From Candidatus Methylopumilus universalis (GTDB taxonomy: Bacteria; Pseudomonadota; Gammaproteobacteria; Burkholderiales; Methylophilaceae), in assembly GCF_006365315.1 (NCBI RefSeq), contig NZ_CP040968.1, positions 1,211,320 to 1,275,319 on the forward strand: a DNA stretch of 64,000 bases. The letters run 5' to 3'. The notes under the pieces are model-generated. The model made no database searches, had not been told where the DNA came from, and saw only the letters and a list, made by a program, of their open reading frames with translations. The position numbers and the translations under genes are program-made. Of this stretch, positions 16,481-26,900 are shown piece by piece; positions within the stretch are counted from its first letter, which is position 1; every line of letters begins with the position of its first letter.

Positions 16481-19400
16481 ATGATTGAAAAAATTGTTAG
16501 GGGCTCTCTCCAGCAAAGACTTGTAGTTTTAGTCTTTGCCATTGCATTACTCGTCGCAGGATTTTTTGGTGTCAAAAAATTATCTGTAGATGCTTTCCCC
16601 GATGTGACAAATATTCAGGTACAAATTGCAACACCAGCCCCGGGTAAATCACCTGAAGAAGTGGAACGGTTTATTACCATTCCTATTGAAATTGCAATGA
16701 CTGGCTTGCCAGGCGTGACCGACATGCGCTCGCTCAATAAAAATTCACTTTCTCTTATCACGCTAGTTTTTAATGACCATACAAATGTCTATTTTGCAAG
16801 ACAGCTTGTCATGGAAAGATTAATGGAAGTCATGGAGAAAATGCCTGATGGCATTGTCCCTGTTTTGGGTCCAGTTTCTACAGGTTTAGGTGAAATATTT
16901 CAATATACTCTTGATAAACCAGGGGATGAAAATAAAGAAATTTCTCAAGAAGAGCTTACAGAGAGAAGGACGATTCAAGACTGGGTAGTTCGCCCCATGT
17001 TAAGAAGTGTCCCAGGCGTTGCTGAAATCAATTCATTTGGTGGCTTCATCAAACAATATCAAGCCCTCGTAGATCCTGATCGTTTAAATCATCACGGATT
17101 AAAACTACATGATGTTTATGTGGCTTTAGCCAAAAATAATGCCAACAGTGGTGCAGGCGTTCTGCCGCAATTTGATGAACAGTTTCTCATTCGCGGTGTA
17201 GGTCTTATTCAAAGCTTAGATGATATTCGCTCTATTGTTTTAAAAGAACGTAATGGCGTCCCTGTCTACATGAAGGATGTTGCGGAAGTCAAACTTGGTC
17301 ATGAAGTGCGCGTAGGTTCTTTAGTTAAAAATGGTAACACCGAATCAGTCGGGGCTATCGTCATGATGATTAGAGGGGGTAACGCAAAAGAAGTTGTGAC
17401 GCGTATCAAAACTAAAGTTGATGAAATTAATCAAAAACAATTACTCCCTGGTGGTCTTCAAATCAAATCATTCTATGATCGAAGTCAGCTTGTGGATTCT
17501 GCATTATTTACTGTGGTTAAAGTACTTATCGAAGGTGTGATCCTCGTTATTGCAATCCTATTTTTATTTTTAGGCGATGTGAGATCAAGTTTAATTGTAG
17601 TCATGACTTTACTTTTAACGCCACTTATCACATTTATTGCGATGAACTATTTAGGTATCTCAGCGAACCTTATGTCGCTTGGGGGTCTGACGATTGCAAT
17701 CGGTCTCATGGTCGATGGCTCGGTGGTGGTGGTAGAAAATACGTTCCATCGGCTAGGGCACGATAAATCCAATAGTAAGCTTCGCGTTATATTAGAATCT
17801 GCCACAGAAGTTGGTAAGCCAGTTCTGTTTGGTGTAGGCATTATTATTCTCGTATTTATTCCGCTCATGACATTAACTGGCATGGAAGGAAAAATGTTTA
17901 GTCCTTTAGCGGTCACAATCGCAATAGCACTTTTCATTTCACTCGTTCTTTCTTTCACGCTCACTCCCGTGCTGTGCTCATACTTCTTAAAAGGAGGGAG
18001 TGGTGAGGACACTAAAATTATTCAAATTATCAAGGCGCCTTATCTTAAGCTATTGGATCTATCATTAAATAATGAAATTAAAACCATTACGATTGCTGTA
18101 AGTGTTTTCGTATTATCTATTGTGGTTTTACCATTTTTAGGCACTTCCTTTATTCCTGAAATGAAAGAAGGAACGCTTGTAGCGAGCATTACTCGTATGC
18201 CCAATATTTCTTTAGACGAGTCTATTGATATGGAGAAAAAAGCGACTAAAGAAATCGTAAGTGTTCCAGGTGTTTTAAGTGTTGTTTCTAATATAGGTCG
18301 GGGCGAAAGTCCTGCGGACCCTCAATCGCAAAATGAATCACAAGCAGTGGTAAGTTTAAAAGATAAGGATGAATGGCCTAAAGGCTGGACACAAGACACC
18401 ATCTCTAAAGAAATCCAAAGCAAATTAAAAACATTGTTAGGGGCACAAATTGTCATGATGCAACCTATTTCTGCAAGAGTTGCTGAGCTGTCCACTGGGG
18501 TGAGAGCTGACGTAGCCGTTAAAATATTTGGTGAAGATATTAAGCTTCTTAAAGCTAAAGCAGATGAAACGGCAAAATTAGCAGGAAGTATTAAAGGTGC
18601 GGCAGACATTAAAATTGAAAAAGTATCAGGACAAGGATATTTAAATATTAATTTAGATAGACAAGCAATCGCGCGCCATGGATTTAATGCTTCTGACATT
18701 AATGATCTGATTGAAACTGCTATTGGCGGGAAGATTGCAACTCGCGTTTTTGAAGGCCAAAGAAGCTTTAGTGCTGCAATAAGATTTCCTGAAGATCATC
18801 GTAGCGATGTTGAAACTATTAGTAATACACTTCTTACTTCTCCTAACGGATCTAAAATTGCACTAAGAGATTTAGCTTCGATTGAAATTAAAGATGGCCC
18901 AGCTCAAATTAGTCGAGAGTATGCGAAAAGAAGAATTGTCGTTGCTATGAACGTTAGAGATAGAGATCTTGGCGGTTTTGTAGCCGAGTTGCAAACTAAA
19001 TTAGAATCTAAATTAAAACTGCCTGATGGTTATTATTTTGTTTATGGCGGACAGTTTGAAAATATGCAACGTGCATTAAATCACCTCGCGCTCATTGTGC
19101 CTGTGACTATTCTTGCCATCTTTTTCTTGCTGTTCATTTTATTTAATTCCATTCGTTATGCCACGATGATTATTACTGTTCTTCCTTTTGCCGCTATTGG
19201 TGGCGTATTTGGGTTAGCTGTCACAGGGGAGTACCTCTCAGTGCCTGCGTCTGTTGGTTTTATTGCCTTATGCGGCATTGCCGTGTTAAATGGTGTTGTT
19301 TTAATCACCTGCATTCAACATTTACGAACAGAAGGTATGTCACAAATAGATGCTATTCGTGAGGGCTGTAAACAAAGATTAAGGCCTGTGCTCATGACGG

Positions 19401-19576
19401 CAACAGTTGCACTTCTAGCGCTTGTGCCATTCTTATTTTCTACAGGCCCAGGTTCTGAAGTTCAAAAACCCCTTGCTATCGTTGTCATTGGGGGTCTTAT
19501 TACTTCAACGTTATTAACGCTACTTGTTTTACCTACGCTTTATAAAAGATTTGAAGAAAAAAATATTGAAGCTTAA
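16481..19576 (+). CDS. CzcA/CusA-type RND heavy-metal efflux pump
   Basis: Large inner-membrane proton-driven pump of 1031 aa, normal for the HME-RND family. The N-terminal helix is followed by SVDAFPDVTNIQVQIATPAPG, the family signature. TM4 carries LTIAIGLMVDGSVVVVENTFHRL (read in parts), where the acidic residue is the proton-relay Asp of HME pumps. There are two periplasmic loops and twelve helices. The motif order is that of CzcA/CusA and not of AcrB. It is the third gene of the czcCBA-type set and is followed 18 bp later by a PII-like gene. The transported ion is not determined; no metal-specific residue set could be verified by eye. Confidence 0.94.
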   Translation: MIEKIVRGSLQQRLVVLVFAIALLVAGFFGVKKLSVDAFPDVTNIQVQIATPAPGKSPEEVERFITIPIEIAMTGLPGVTDMRSLNKNSLSLITLVFNDHTNVYFARQLVMERLMEVMEKMPDGIVPVLGPVSTGLGEIFQYTLDKPGDENKEISQEELTERRTIQDWVVRPMLRSVPGVAEINSFGGFIKQYQALVDPDRLNHHGLKLHDVYVALAKNNANSGAGVLPQFDEQFLIRGVGLIQSLDDIRSIVLKERNGVPVYMKDVAEVKLGHEVRVGSLVKNGNTESVGAIVMMIRGGNAKEVVTRIKTKVDEINQKQLLPGGLQIKSFYDRSQLVDSALFTVVKVLIEGVILVIAILFLFLGDVRSSLIVVMTLLLTPLITFIAMNYLGISANLMSLGGLTIAIGLMVDGSVVVVENTFHRLGHDKSNSKLRVILESATEVGKPVLFGVGIIILVFIPLMTLTGMEGKMFSPLAVTIAIALFISLVLSFTLTPVLCSYFLKGGSGEDTKIIQIIKAPYLKLLDLSLNNEIKTITIAVSVFVLSIVVLPFLGTSFIPEMKEGTLVASITRMPNISLDESIDMEKKATKEIVSVPGVLSVVSNIGRGESPADPQSQNESQAVVSLKDKDEWPKGWTQDTISKEIQSKLKTLLGAQIVMMQPISARVAELSTGVRADVAVKIFGEDIKLLKAKADETAKLAGSIKGAADIKIEKVSGQGYLNINLDRQAIARHGFNASDINDLIETAIGGKIATRVFEGQRSFSAAIRFPEDHRSDVETISNTLLTSPNGSKIALRDLASIEIKDGPAQISREYAKRRIVVAMNVRDRDLGGFVAELQTKLESKLKLPDGYYFVYGGQFENMQRALNHLALIVPVTILAIFFLLFILFNSIRYATMIITVLPFAAIGGVFGLAVTGEYLSVPASVGFIALCGIAVLNGVVLITCIQHLRTEGMSQIDAIREGCKQRLRPVLMTATVALLALVPFLFSTGPGSEVQKPLAIVVIGGLITSTLLTLLVLPTLYKRFEEKNIEA

Positions 19577-19594
19577 ATTAATAGGATCTCGACT

Positions 19595-19930
19595 ATGAAA
19601 GAAATTAAAGCCATCATTCCCCCTCATCGGTTACCTAAAATTCGCTCAGCCATGAGAAACCTTAAAAATTTCCCTGGCATGACGGTCACTAAAGTTGATG
19701 GTTGTGGCCACGGTTTAAAAAAAGTCACTGATGATTTAAAACAAGAGTTAACAGACTACACACCAAAAATTCTCATTCAAATGCTAACACCTGATGATCT
19801 AGTTGAAGGTATTTTACAAATTATTGTCGAAGTTGCACATACAGGACAACAAGGCGATGGACTGGTATGGGTGACTCCCATTGAGCGTATGATTCGTCTA
19901 TCCGAAAAAATTATTGTTGAAGAAGCTTAA
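19595..19930 (+). CDS. PII-like signalling protein linked to the RND pump
   Basis: PII-superfamily protein of 111 aa. The fold pattern is clear: an opening KEIKAIIPPHRL strand, the PGMTVTKVDGCGHG turn, and a C-terminal VAHTGQQGDGLVWVTPIERMIRL that aligns with the nucleotide-binding B/C-loop of GlnB/GlnK. The T-loop region (GHGLKKVTDDLKQELTDYTP) differs from GlnB and lacks the uridylylated Tyr51 context (RGAEY), so it should not be controlled by GlnD. PII-like proteins encoded next to metal-efflux RND genes are a described subgroup (called PII-NG in the literature, as I recall). Others partner SbtA. Both potential partners are on this strand here. Confidence 0.86.
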   Translation: MKEIKAIIPPHRLPKIRSAMRNLKNFPGMTVTKVDGCGHGLKKVTDDLKQELTDYTPKILIQMLTPDDLVEGILQIIVEVAHTGQQGDGLVWVTPIERMIRLSEKIIVEEA

Positions 19931-19997
19931 TTTTTTGTAGAATTGAACTTAAGATCTTAAAAACTCATCTAATAATTATTTATCAATAGGATACATC

Positions 19998-20492
19998 ATG
20001 AAAAAGCTATCGATCGCTCTTATGGTTTTAGCTTCAAGCTTTGCGAATGCAGCTGAATTTTCAGATATGGCAACCGTAAAAAGGGTGACGCCTCGTTATA
20101 TTGAAGTGAATCATCCTATTTCTTCATGCCAAACTTCGACTGAAGCTGCGCCCCCAAAAGAAAAAGGTATTGCAGGTGCCATTATAGGTGGTGTCGCTGG
20201 AGGCTTACTTGGAAGCCGAGTAGGAAAAGGGAATGGAAAAGTAGCCGCGGGTGCAGTTGGTGCAGCAGTAGGTGCCGTCGTTGGTGACCGTATGCAAAAT
20301 GACGATACAACTGCGGACACTCGCAATGTAGAACGTTGTACACAGCGTGATAATTACCAAAGAGTTCAAGAAGGCTATACCACTGTATTTTCATATAATG
20401 GCCATGAGTTTGAAGAAGAAACACAAACAAAGTACCGTGTAGGTCAGAAGGTATCAGTCCAAGTAAATGCAGTTGTTGATCAACCTAACTAA
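19998..20492 (+). CDS. glycine-zipper 2TM domain outer membrane protein
   Basis: Exported protein of 164 aa with a signal peptide (MKKLSIALMVLASSFANA). A glycine zipper lies about residues 53-92: GAIIGGVAGGLLGSRVG then GAVGAAVGAVVGDRM. The remainder includes a short beta-rich tail (YTTVFSYNGHEF...). It resembles SlyB/Rick17kDa-type surface proteins that stabilise the cell envelope. It has its own leader with an AGGAT site and is followed by htpX after 18 bp, so both may belong to an envelope stress unit. Confidence 0.82.
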   Translation: MKKLSIALMVLASSFANAAEFSDMATVKRVTPRYIEVNHPISSCQTSTEAAPPKEKGIAGAIIGGVAGGLLGSRVGKGNGKVAAGAVGAAVGAVVGDRMQNDDTTADTRNVERCTQRDNYQRVQEGYTTVFSYNGHEFEEETQTKYRVGQKVSVQVNAVVDQPN

Positions 20493-20510
20493 AGAAAGTG
20501 TATTTTTAAG

Positions 20511-21392
20511 ATGAAGCGTATCTTTTATTTTCTTGTTACAAATCTTGCAATCGTTTTAGTTCTTTCTATCACCATGCGACTGCTTGGTGTAGAACCCTTT
20601 CTTAACGCGAACGGACTTAACTTAAATAGTCTATTAATTTTTGCAGCGGTGATGGGCTTTGGCGGGGCTTTCATTTCTCTCGCCATTTCAAAATGGTCAG
20701 CCAAACAAATGTCGGGCGCTGTGACGATTGAAAACCCAAAGACGCCTGATGAAATTTGGCTAATGAATATAATCAAAAAACAATCTCAAGCCGTTGGAAT
20801 TCAGATGCCGGAAGTGGCTATATTTAATTCTCCTGTGGTCAATGCGTTTGCAACAGGCATGAGTCGCAATAGCTCTCTTGTAGCAGTTTCCTCGGGTTTA
20901 CTTGAAATGATGACAAAAGACGAGGCAGAAGCAGTTATAGGTCATGAAATATCACATATTGCAAATGGTGATATGGTCACACTGACTTTAATTCAAGGTG
21001 TCGTGAATACATTTGTATTATTCTTTTCTCGTGTCATTGGTTATACGGTAGATAAAGTCGTTTTCAAAACTAGACAAGGCACTGGCCCTGCATTTTTTAT
21101 TACAATGATTATTTCGGAATTACTGTTGGGTGTTCTAGCTTCAATCGTTGTCATGTGGTTTTCTCGTCAACGTGAGTATCGAGCTGATTTTGGTGGTGGG
21201 CAACTCGCAGGAAAACAAAAAATGATTGCAGCCCTTCAGCGCCTTAAAACACAATATGAAACAAGCGCTTTACCAAAATCAATAGCAGCATTGGGCATTT
21301 CGGGTGAACAAGGAATAGGGCTCAAGGAATTATTCTCGACACATCCAAGCCTAGATGATCGTATCGCTAGACTTCAACAAAGCACAAATTAA
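20511..21392 (+). CDS. htpX: protease HtpX, M48 family
   Basis: Inner-membrane zinc metalloprotease of 293 aa that degrades misfolded membrane proteins. The zinc site is HEISH (His145, Glu146, His149) with a distal Glu222 in REYRAD. Two N-terminal helices (about 5-22 and 38-58) and two more (about 157-185 and 194-217) match HtpX topology; length is normal. The 3' end is 6 bp from the convergent hemE. It is commonly under envelope or heat-stress control, but no specific promoter is visible here. Confidence 0.95.
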   Translation: MKRIFYFLVTNLAIVLVLSITMRLLGVEPFLNANGLNLNSLLIFAAVMGFGGAFISLAISKWSAKQMSGAVTIENPKTPDEIWLMNIIKKQSQAVGIQMPEVAIFNSPVVNAFATGMSRNSSLVAVSSGLLEMMTKDEAEAVIGHEISHIANGDMVTLTLIQGVVNTFVLFFSRVIGYTVDKVVFKTRQGTGPAFFITMIISELLLGVLASIVVMWFSRQREYRADFGGGQLAGKQKMIAALQRLKTQYETSALPKSIAALGISGEQGIGLKELFSTHPSLDDRIARLQQSTN

Positions 21393-21397
21393 ATTTA

Positions 21398-22462
21398 TTA
21401 AGCGTGAAACTGTTGGCTATATTCACGCACAGTGTTGAGCATCACATCGACATGCTCGGGTGGTGCGTGCTCTGTAATGCCATGACCTAGATTAAAGATA
21501 TGCCCTGATCCTTTGCCATATCTATCTAATATTCTTTTTACTTCTTTTTCAATTGCTTCAGGTTTAGATAACAGAATCGCAGGATCTAAATTACCCTGAA
21601 GGGCGACTTTTTCACCCACTTTTTGGTGTGCCATTCCAATATCGGTTTGCCAATCAAGTCCTAATGCATCAGAACCTGCTGTTAATTGATCCTCTAACCA
21701 AAGGCCGCCGCCTTTAGTAAACATGATTGATGGAATTTTTTTAGTATTCATCATTTTCAAATTGGATAAAATCACTTTCATATAAGGCAATGAAAATTCT
21801 AAATAGCCTTGATGAGATAGTGCACCACCCCATGAATCAAAAATCATAATCGTATCGACACCAGCTTCAATTTGCGCGTGCAAATATTGCGTCACTGCTT
21901 CTGTTGTTGTTTTTAAAATATGATGAAGTAAATCAGGACGGCTGTAAGCCATTTTTTTGATCGTTAAAAAATCAGTCCCGCCTTGACCTTCCACCATATA
22001 AGTCGCAAGCGTCCAGGGGCTTCCAGAAAATCCAATCAAAGGCACACGCCCTTGTAATGCTTTTTTGATTTGTGAAACTGCATCAATCACGTACTTTAAG
22101 TCTTTATCTATATCAGGTATTTTTAATTTCTGAATATCTGCCTCAATACGTAAAGGTCTTTCAAATTTAGGGCCTTCACCGGCTGCAAAGTATAAGCCTA
22201 ATCCCATCGCATCGGGCACTGTCAAAATATCCGAAAATAAAATGGATGCATCTAAAAGCGGGTAACGATCAAGCGGTTGCAATGTCACTTCAGTTGCTAA
22301 ATTTGGATTCTTACAAAGGCTTAAAAAGTCACCTGCCTTTTGACGTGTGGCACGATACTCAGGTAAATATCGTCCTGCTTGACGCATCATCCATACAGGT
22401 GTGTATGGTGTGGGTTCTCTATGAAGTGCTTTTAAGAAGTTATCGTTTTTGAGTTGTGTCAT
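21398..22462 (-). CDS. hemE: uroporphyrinogen decarboxylase
   Basis: Cytoplasmic enzyme of 354 aa that converts uroporphyrinogen III to coproporphyrinogen III in heme synthesis. The N-terminal signature is [16 protein letters not shown], and the second signature [18 protein letters not shown] is near residue 143. The conserved Asp/Tyr/His positions lie in [15 protein letters not shown] and LGHGI. It is downstream of gltD on the same strand, with a short AT-only hairpin in the 36-bp gap. Confidence 0.96.
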   Translation of the reverse strand: MTQLKNDNFLKALHREPTPYTPVWMMRQAGRYLPEYRATRQKAGDFLSLCKNPNLATEVTLQPLDRYPLLDASILFSDILTVPDAMGLGLYFAAGEGPKFERPLRIEADIQKLKIPDIDKDLKYVIDAVSQIKKALQGRVPLIGFSGSPWTLATYMVEGQGGTDFLTIKKMAYSRPDLLHHILKTTTEAVTQYLHAQIEAGVDTIMIFDSWGGALSHQGYLEFSLPYMKVILSNLKMMNTKKIPSIMFTKGGGLWLEDQLTAGSDALGLDWQTDIGMAHQKVGEKVALQGNLDPAILLSKPEAIEKEVKRILDRYGKGSGHIFNLGHGITEHAPPEHVDVMLNTVREYSQQFHA

Positions 22463-22468
22463 AGGTGA

Positions 22469-22497
22469 TTTTAAAACTTAAAAATAAAGTTTTAAAA
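22469..22497. repeat. AT-only hairpin between gltD and hemE
   Basis: TTTTAAAACTT and its exact complement AAGTTTTAAAA are separated by 7 bases, just after the gltD stop on the minus strand. The 11-bp stem is weak in energy because only one pair is G-C, and no clear T-tract follows it. It may be a processing or attenuation element; a full terminator is doubtful. Confidence 0.35.
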
Positions 22498-22498
22498 A

Positions 22499-23926
22499 TT
22501 AACGTGGAAGGGTAGATATTCCCATCAAGAATTCATCCACTGCGCGTGCGCATTGACGACCTTCGCGAATCGCCCATACAACTAAAGATTGACCACGACG
22601 GATATCGCCTGCTGCAAAGACTTTAGCTTTCGATGTAATATAAGCATCTTTACCTTCTGTAGAAGCTTTCACATTACCGCGCTGATCTTTATCTACACCA
22701 AAAAGGTCTAACATTTTTTGTTGTGGGCTCACAAAACCCATTGCGAGCAATACAAGATCAGCTTTCAATGTAAATTCTGAATTGGGTACTTCCACCATCT
22801 TGCCATCTTTCCATTCAACGCGAGCTGCAATGATTTCTTTAACCTTGCCGTTTTCACCTACAAAACTTTTTGTAGTGACTGACCAATCACGATCACAACC
22901 TTCTTCATGAGAGCTTGATGTGCGGAGCTTAAGTGGCCAATTCGGCCATACCATCTCCTTGTTTTCTTTCACTGGGGGCTGTGGCATCAATTCGAATTGC
23001 GTGACTGACGTTGCATGATGACGATTTGATGTGCCCACACAGTCAGAGCCTGTGTCACCACCACCAATGACAACGACGTGTTTATCTGTCGCTAAAATTT
23101 GATTTTGTAATTTGTCGCCTGCCACCACTTTATTTTGTTGTGGTAAAAAATCCATCGCAAACATAACACCATTAAGTTCACGTCCAGGCACAGGTAAATC
23201 GCGAGGATGCTCTGCACCGCCAGCCAAAATGACTGCATCGTAGTTATTTGTAAGTTCTTCAGGCTTAACATTTTCACCGATGTTTTGGTTTACTTTGAAA
23301 AGAACGCCTTCAGCTTCCATTTGTTTAACCCTGCGATCGATATGTGTTTTTTCCATTTTGAAATCAGGGATACCATAACGAAGAAGCCCGCCAATGCGAT
23401 CATTTTTTTCATATACAGTGACTGCATGTCCGACGCGAGCGAGCTGCTGTGCCGCTGCCATACCTGCTGGACCGGAACCCACAATGGCAATTTTTTTATT
23501 AGTTTTTGATGTTGAAATTAAAGGTTTTACCCAATTATTTTCCCAAGCCTTGTCAATAATGGCATGTTCGATCGATTTAATTCCGACAGCATCATCATTG
23601 ATATTAAGTGTACATGCAGCTTCACATGGAGCGGGACAAATACGGCCCGTAAATTCTGGAAAGTTGTTTGTAGAATGTAAAACTTCTATCGCTTCTTCCC
23701 AATTTTGGTTATAAATTAAATCATTCCAGTCAGGGATGATGTTATTAATTGGGCAGCCTGTTGTGCAAAATGGAATGCCACAATCCATGCAACGCGCACC
23801 TTGTTTTTTAGCTTCGTCATCACTTAGATGAAGCACAAACTCTTTATAATTTTTTAAACGTTCTTGTGGTGGTATGTTTTGTTCGCTGATGCGATCAAAT
23901 TCCATGAAGCCAGTGACTTTACCCAT
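22499..23926 (-). CDS. gltD: glutamate synthase (NADPH) small subunit
   Basis: 475-aa beta subunit that passes electrons from NADPH via FAD and Fe-S clusters to GltB. The N-terminal region holds two 4Fe-4S cysteine sets ([17 protein letters not shown] and [13 protein letters not shown]). Next come the FAD GxGxxG ([13 protein letters not shown]) and the NADPH GxGxxG ([12 protein letters not shown]). Its start overlaps the gltB stop as TAATG, so the two are translationally coupled. Confidence 0.96.
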   Translation of the reverse strand: MGKVTGFMEFDRISEQNIPPQERLKNYKEFVLHLSDDEAKKQGARCMDCGIPFCTTGCPINNIIPDWNDLIYNQNWEEAIEVLHSTNNFPEFTGRICPAPCEAACTLNINDDAVGIKSIEHAIIDKAWENNWVKPLISTSKTNKKIAIVGSGPAGMAAAQQLARVGHAVTVYEKNDRIGGLLRYGIPDFKMEKTHIDRRVKQMEAEGVLFKVNQNIGENVKPEELTNNYDAVILAGGAEHPRDLPVPGRELNGVMFAMDFLPQQNKVVAGDKLQNQILATDKHVVVIGGGDTGSDCVGTSNRHHATSVTQFELMPQPPVKENKEMVWPNWPLKLRTSSSHEEGCDRDWSVTTKSFVGENGKVKEIIAARVEWKDGKMVEVPNSEFTLKADLVLLAMGFVSPQQKMLDLFGVDKDQRGNVKASTEGKDAYITSKAKVFAAGDIRRGQSLVVWAIREGRQCARAVDEFLMGISTLPR

Positions 23927-26900
23927 TATGCAGCTTCCTTTGTAAGTGACGCATGAAGTTCATTTAATGCACGTTTATATTCGTTTGGCATGACTTTAAT
24001 AAATTGAGGTCTTACTTTATCCCAGTTATCTAGAATAAATTTAGCACGTTCACTCTCAGTGTATTTGAGATGTTTTTCGATGAGTGCTTTTAAAATGACT
24101 TCATCAGGTTGGTTTAAATGTTGAGGCACTTTGGGTTGTGCTTGTTGTGTCTCTACTTTTTCTAATGACACCATAGATGGATTGCAACGTTTGCTAAACA
24201 AACTATCTTCATCATATACGTAGGCTACCCCTCCTGACATACCTGCTGCAAAATTTTGTCCGGTATTACCTAAAACTACGACAGTACCTCCTGTCATGTA
24301 TTCGCAACCGTGATTACCAACGCCTTCTACCACTGCGGAGGCTCCTGAATTTCTCACACAGAATCTTTCCCCTGCCACGCCACTAAAATAGCTCTCTCCT
24401 GTTGTTGCACCATACATCACAGTGTTACCTACAATAATATTTTCATGTGATTTCGCTTTAAATGCTTTAGGAGGTTTAATCACGACCCTGCCGCCACATA
24501 AACCTTTAGCAACATAGTCATTACCTTCGCCAATCAATTCCAAGGAAATACCTTGTGCTAAGAATGCTGCAAAACTTTGTCCAGCGGTACCATTTAAAGT
24601 AATTTGAATGGTATCTTGCGGTAAACCTTCATGACCAAAACGTTTTGCAATTTCATGCGACAACATGGTACCCACAGTGCGATTTGTATTGGTAATCGGT
24701 AAATTAATCGATACTTTTTGACGTTTATCTAATGCAAGTTTTGATAATTTAATAAGTTCGTTATCAAGCGCATGTTCAAGACCATGGGATTGTTCTTCTG
24801 TATGACGACGTGAAACTTCTTTTTCAACATTGGGTTGATAGAAAATTTTACTGAAATCAAGTCCTTGAATTTTCCAGTGCTCAATACCAGCTTGTGTATC
24901 AAGCAAATCGGTGCGACCAATTAGATCATCAAATTTTCTAATGCCAAGTGATGCCATCCACTCACGCACTTCTTCAGCCACAAAGAAGAAATAGTTCACG
25001 ACATGTTCAGGTTGACCAGTGAAACGTTTACGTAATTCTGGATCTTGAGTTGCCACACCGACTGGGCATGTATTCAAATGACATTTACGCATCATGATGC
25101 AACCTTCAACCACAAGCGGTGCTGTCGCAAAACCAAATTCATCTGCACCTAACAGGGCGCCGATGACGACATCGCGACCTGTTTTCATTTGTCCGTCGAC
25201 TTGAACAATGACGCGTCCGCGTAAACGATTTAATACTAACGTTTGTTGTGTTTCAGCGAGTCCAATCTCCCAAGGCGTGCCAGCATGCTTAATCGATGAA
25301 ATAGGCGAGGCTCCTGTACCACCGTCATGGCCTGCAATCACAATATGATCAGATTTGGCTTTTGCAACACCGGCAGCGACAGTTCCTACACCTGTTTCAG
25401 ATACAAGTTTGACTGAAATACTTGCACTTGGATTTGCATTTTTTAAATCATGAATGAGTTGAGCTAAATCTTCGATCGAATAAATGTCGTGATGCGGTGG
25501 TGGTGAAATAAGACCGACACCAGGAACAGAGAAACGAAGTTTTGCAATGTAAGGGCTCACCTTGTGACCTGGTAATTGGCCGCCTTCGCCTGGTTTTGCG
25601 CCTTGTGCCATCTTGATTTGAATTTGATCGGCTGAACTTAAATATTCTGCAGTCACGCCGAATCGACCGGAAGCGACTTGTTTAATTCGCGAGCGAAGTG
25701 AATCCCCTTTTTTAAGTTTAATATCACTTTCAATTAAGTTAAGGCCAATCACATTTGCAACGGTATTGTCTTTATCTAAAGTTAAGAAGCGTTTTGCATC
25801 CTCACCACCTTCGCCGGTATTCGATTTGCCACCAATACGATTCATCGCGATCGCTAATGTTGTATGGGCTTCTGTTGAGATTGATCCTAAAGACATCGCG
25901 CCTGTTGCAAATCGTTTAACGATTTCTTTCGCCGGTTCTACGTCATCTAAGGAAATTGCTTTGTCATTCGTTTTTAATTTAAATAATCCACGTAAAGTCA
26001 TTTGACGTTTCGTTTGATCATTAATGAGGGCTGCATATTCTTTATAAGTACTATATTGGTTCGTTCTTGTCGCATGTTGTAATTTTGCAATCGAATCGGG
26101 TGTCCACATATGTTCTTCGCCTCTGACTCTAAAGGCATATTCACCACCTGCATCTAATGCATTAACTAAGACTGGGTCAGCTCCAAAAGCGGATTGATGA
26201 ATACGCATGGTTTCTTCTGCGATTTCTTCAATGCCGATTCCTTCGATATTGGTGGCTGTTCCTTTAAAGTAAGCATTAATGAGCTGAGAGTTAAGGCCCA
26301 CTGCTTCAAAAATTTGTGCGCCACAGTAAGATTGGTAGGTTGAAATGCCCATCTTAGACATGACTTTGTAAAGACCTTTACCAATCGATTTTATAAAGTT
26401 CTTGTGAGCAAGAACATGGTCATTTGTCATGGCATGCATAGACTCATATGCCAACCAAGGACAAATTGCCTCCGCACCATAACCACCTAAAAGGGCAAAG
26501 TGATGCACTTCACGAGCAGAACCTGTATCCACCACTAAGCCTGTATTGGTGCGCAAACCTTCACGCACTAAATGTTGATGTGTAGCCGAAGTGGCTAACA
26601 ATGCCGGGATCGCCATACGATCTTTGGATTGATTGCGATCCGATAAAATCAGAATATTGTAACCATCCTTCACTGCTTTATAGACATCTTGACGAAGAGT
26701 GTCGATTGCTTTTTTCATACCATACGCGTCGTCTTTTTTAAGGCCCTTCACATTGTATGTAATATCAAGTACTAAAGATTTGTAAGCATCTTTTGTGAGT
26801 TTAGAAATATTTTTTAATTGTTCTAAATCATCAAGCGTTAAAACAGGCTGACTTGTTTCAAGTCTTGTAGTTGGTTTTGTTTCATCGACTGCTAATAAAT

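Noticed and set aside
17647..18699. Minus-strand frames of 121 and 125 codons within the RND pump gene
   Set aside because: Antisense shadows of the pump; no motifs or ribosome sites.
19949..19960. 12-bp palindrome TTAAGATCTTAA before the glycine-zipper gene
   Set aside because: AT-rich palindrome of a length common by chance here; no repeat elsewhere and no matching regulator nearby.
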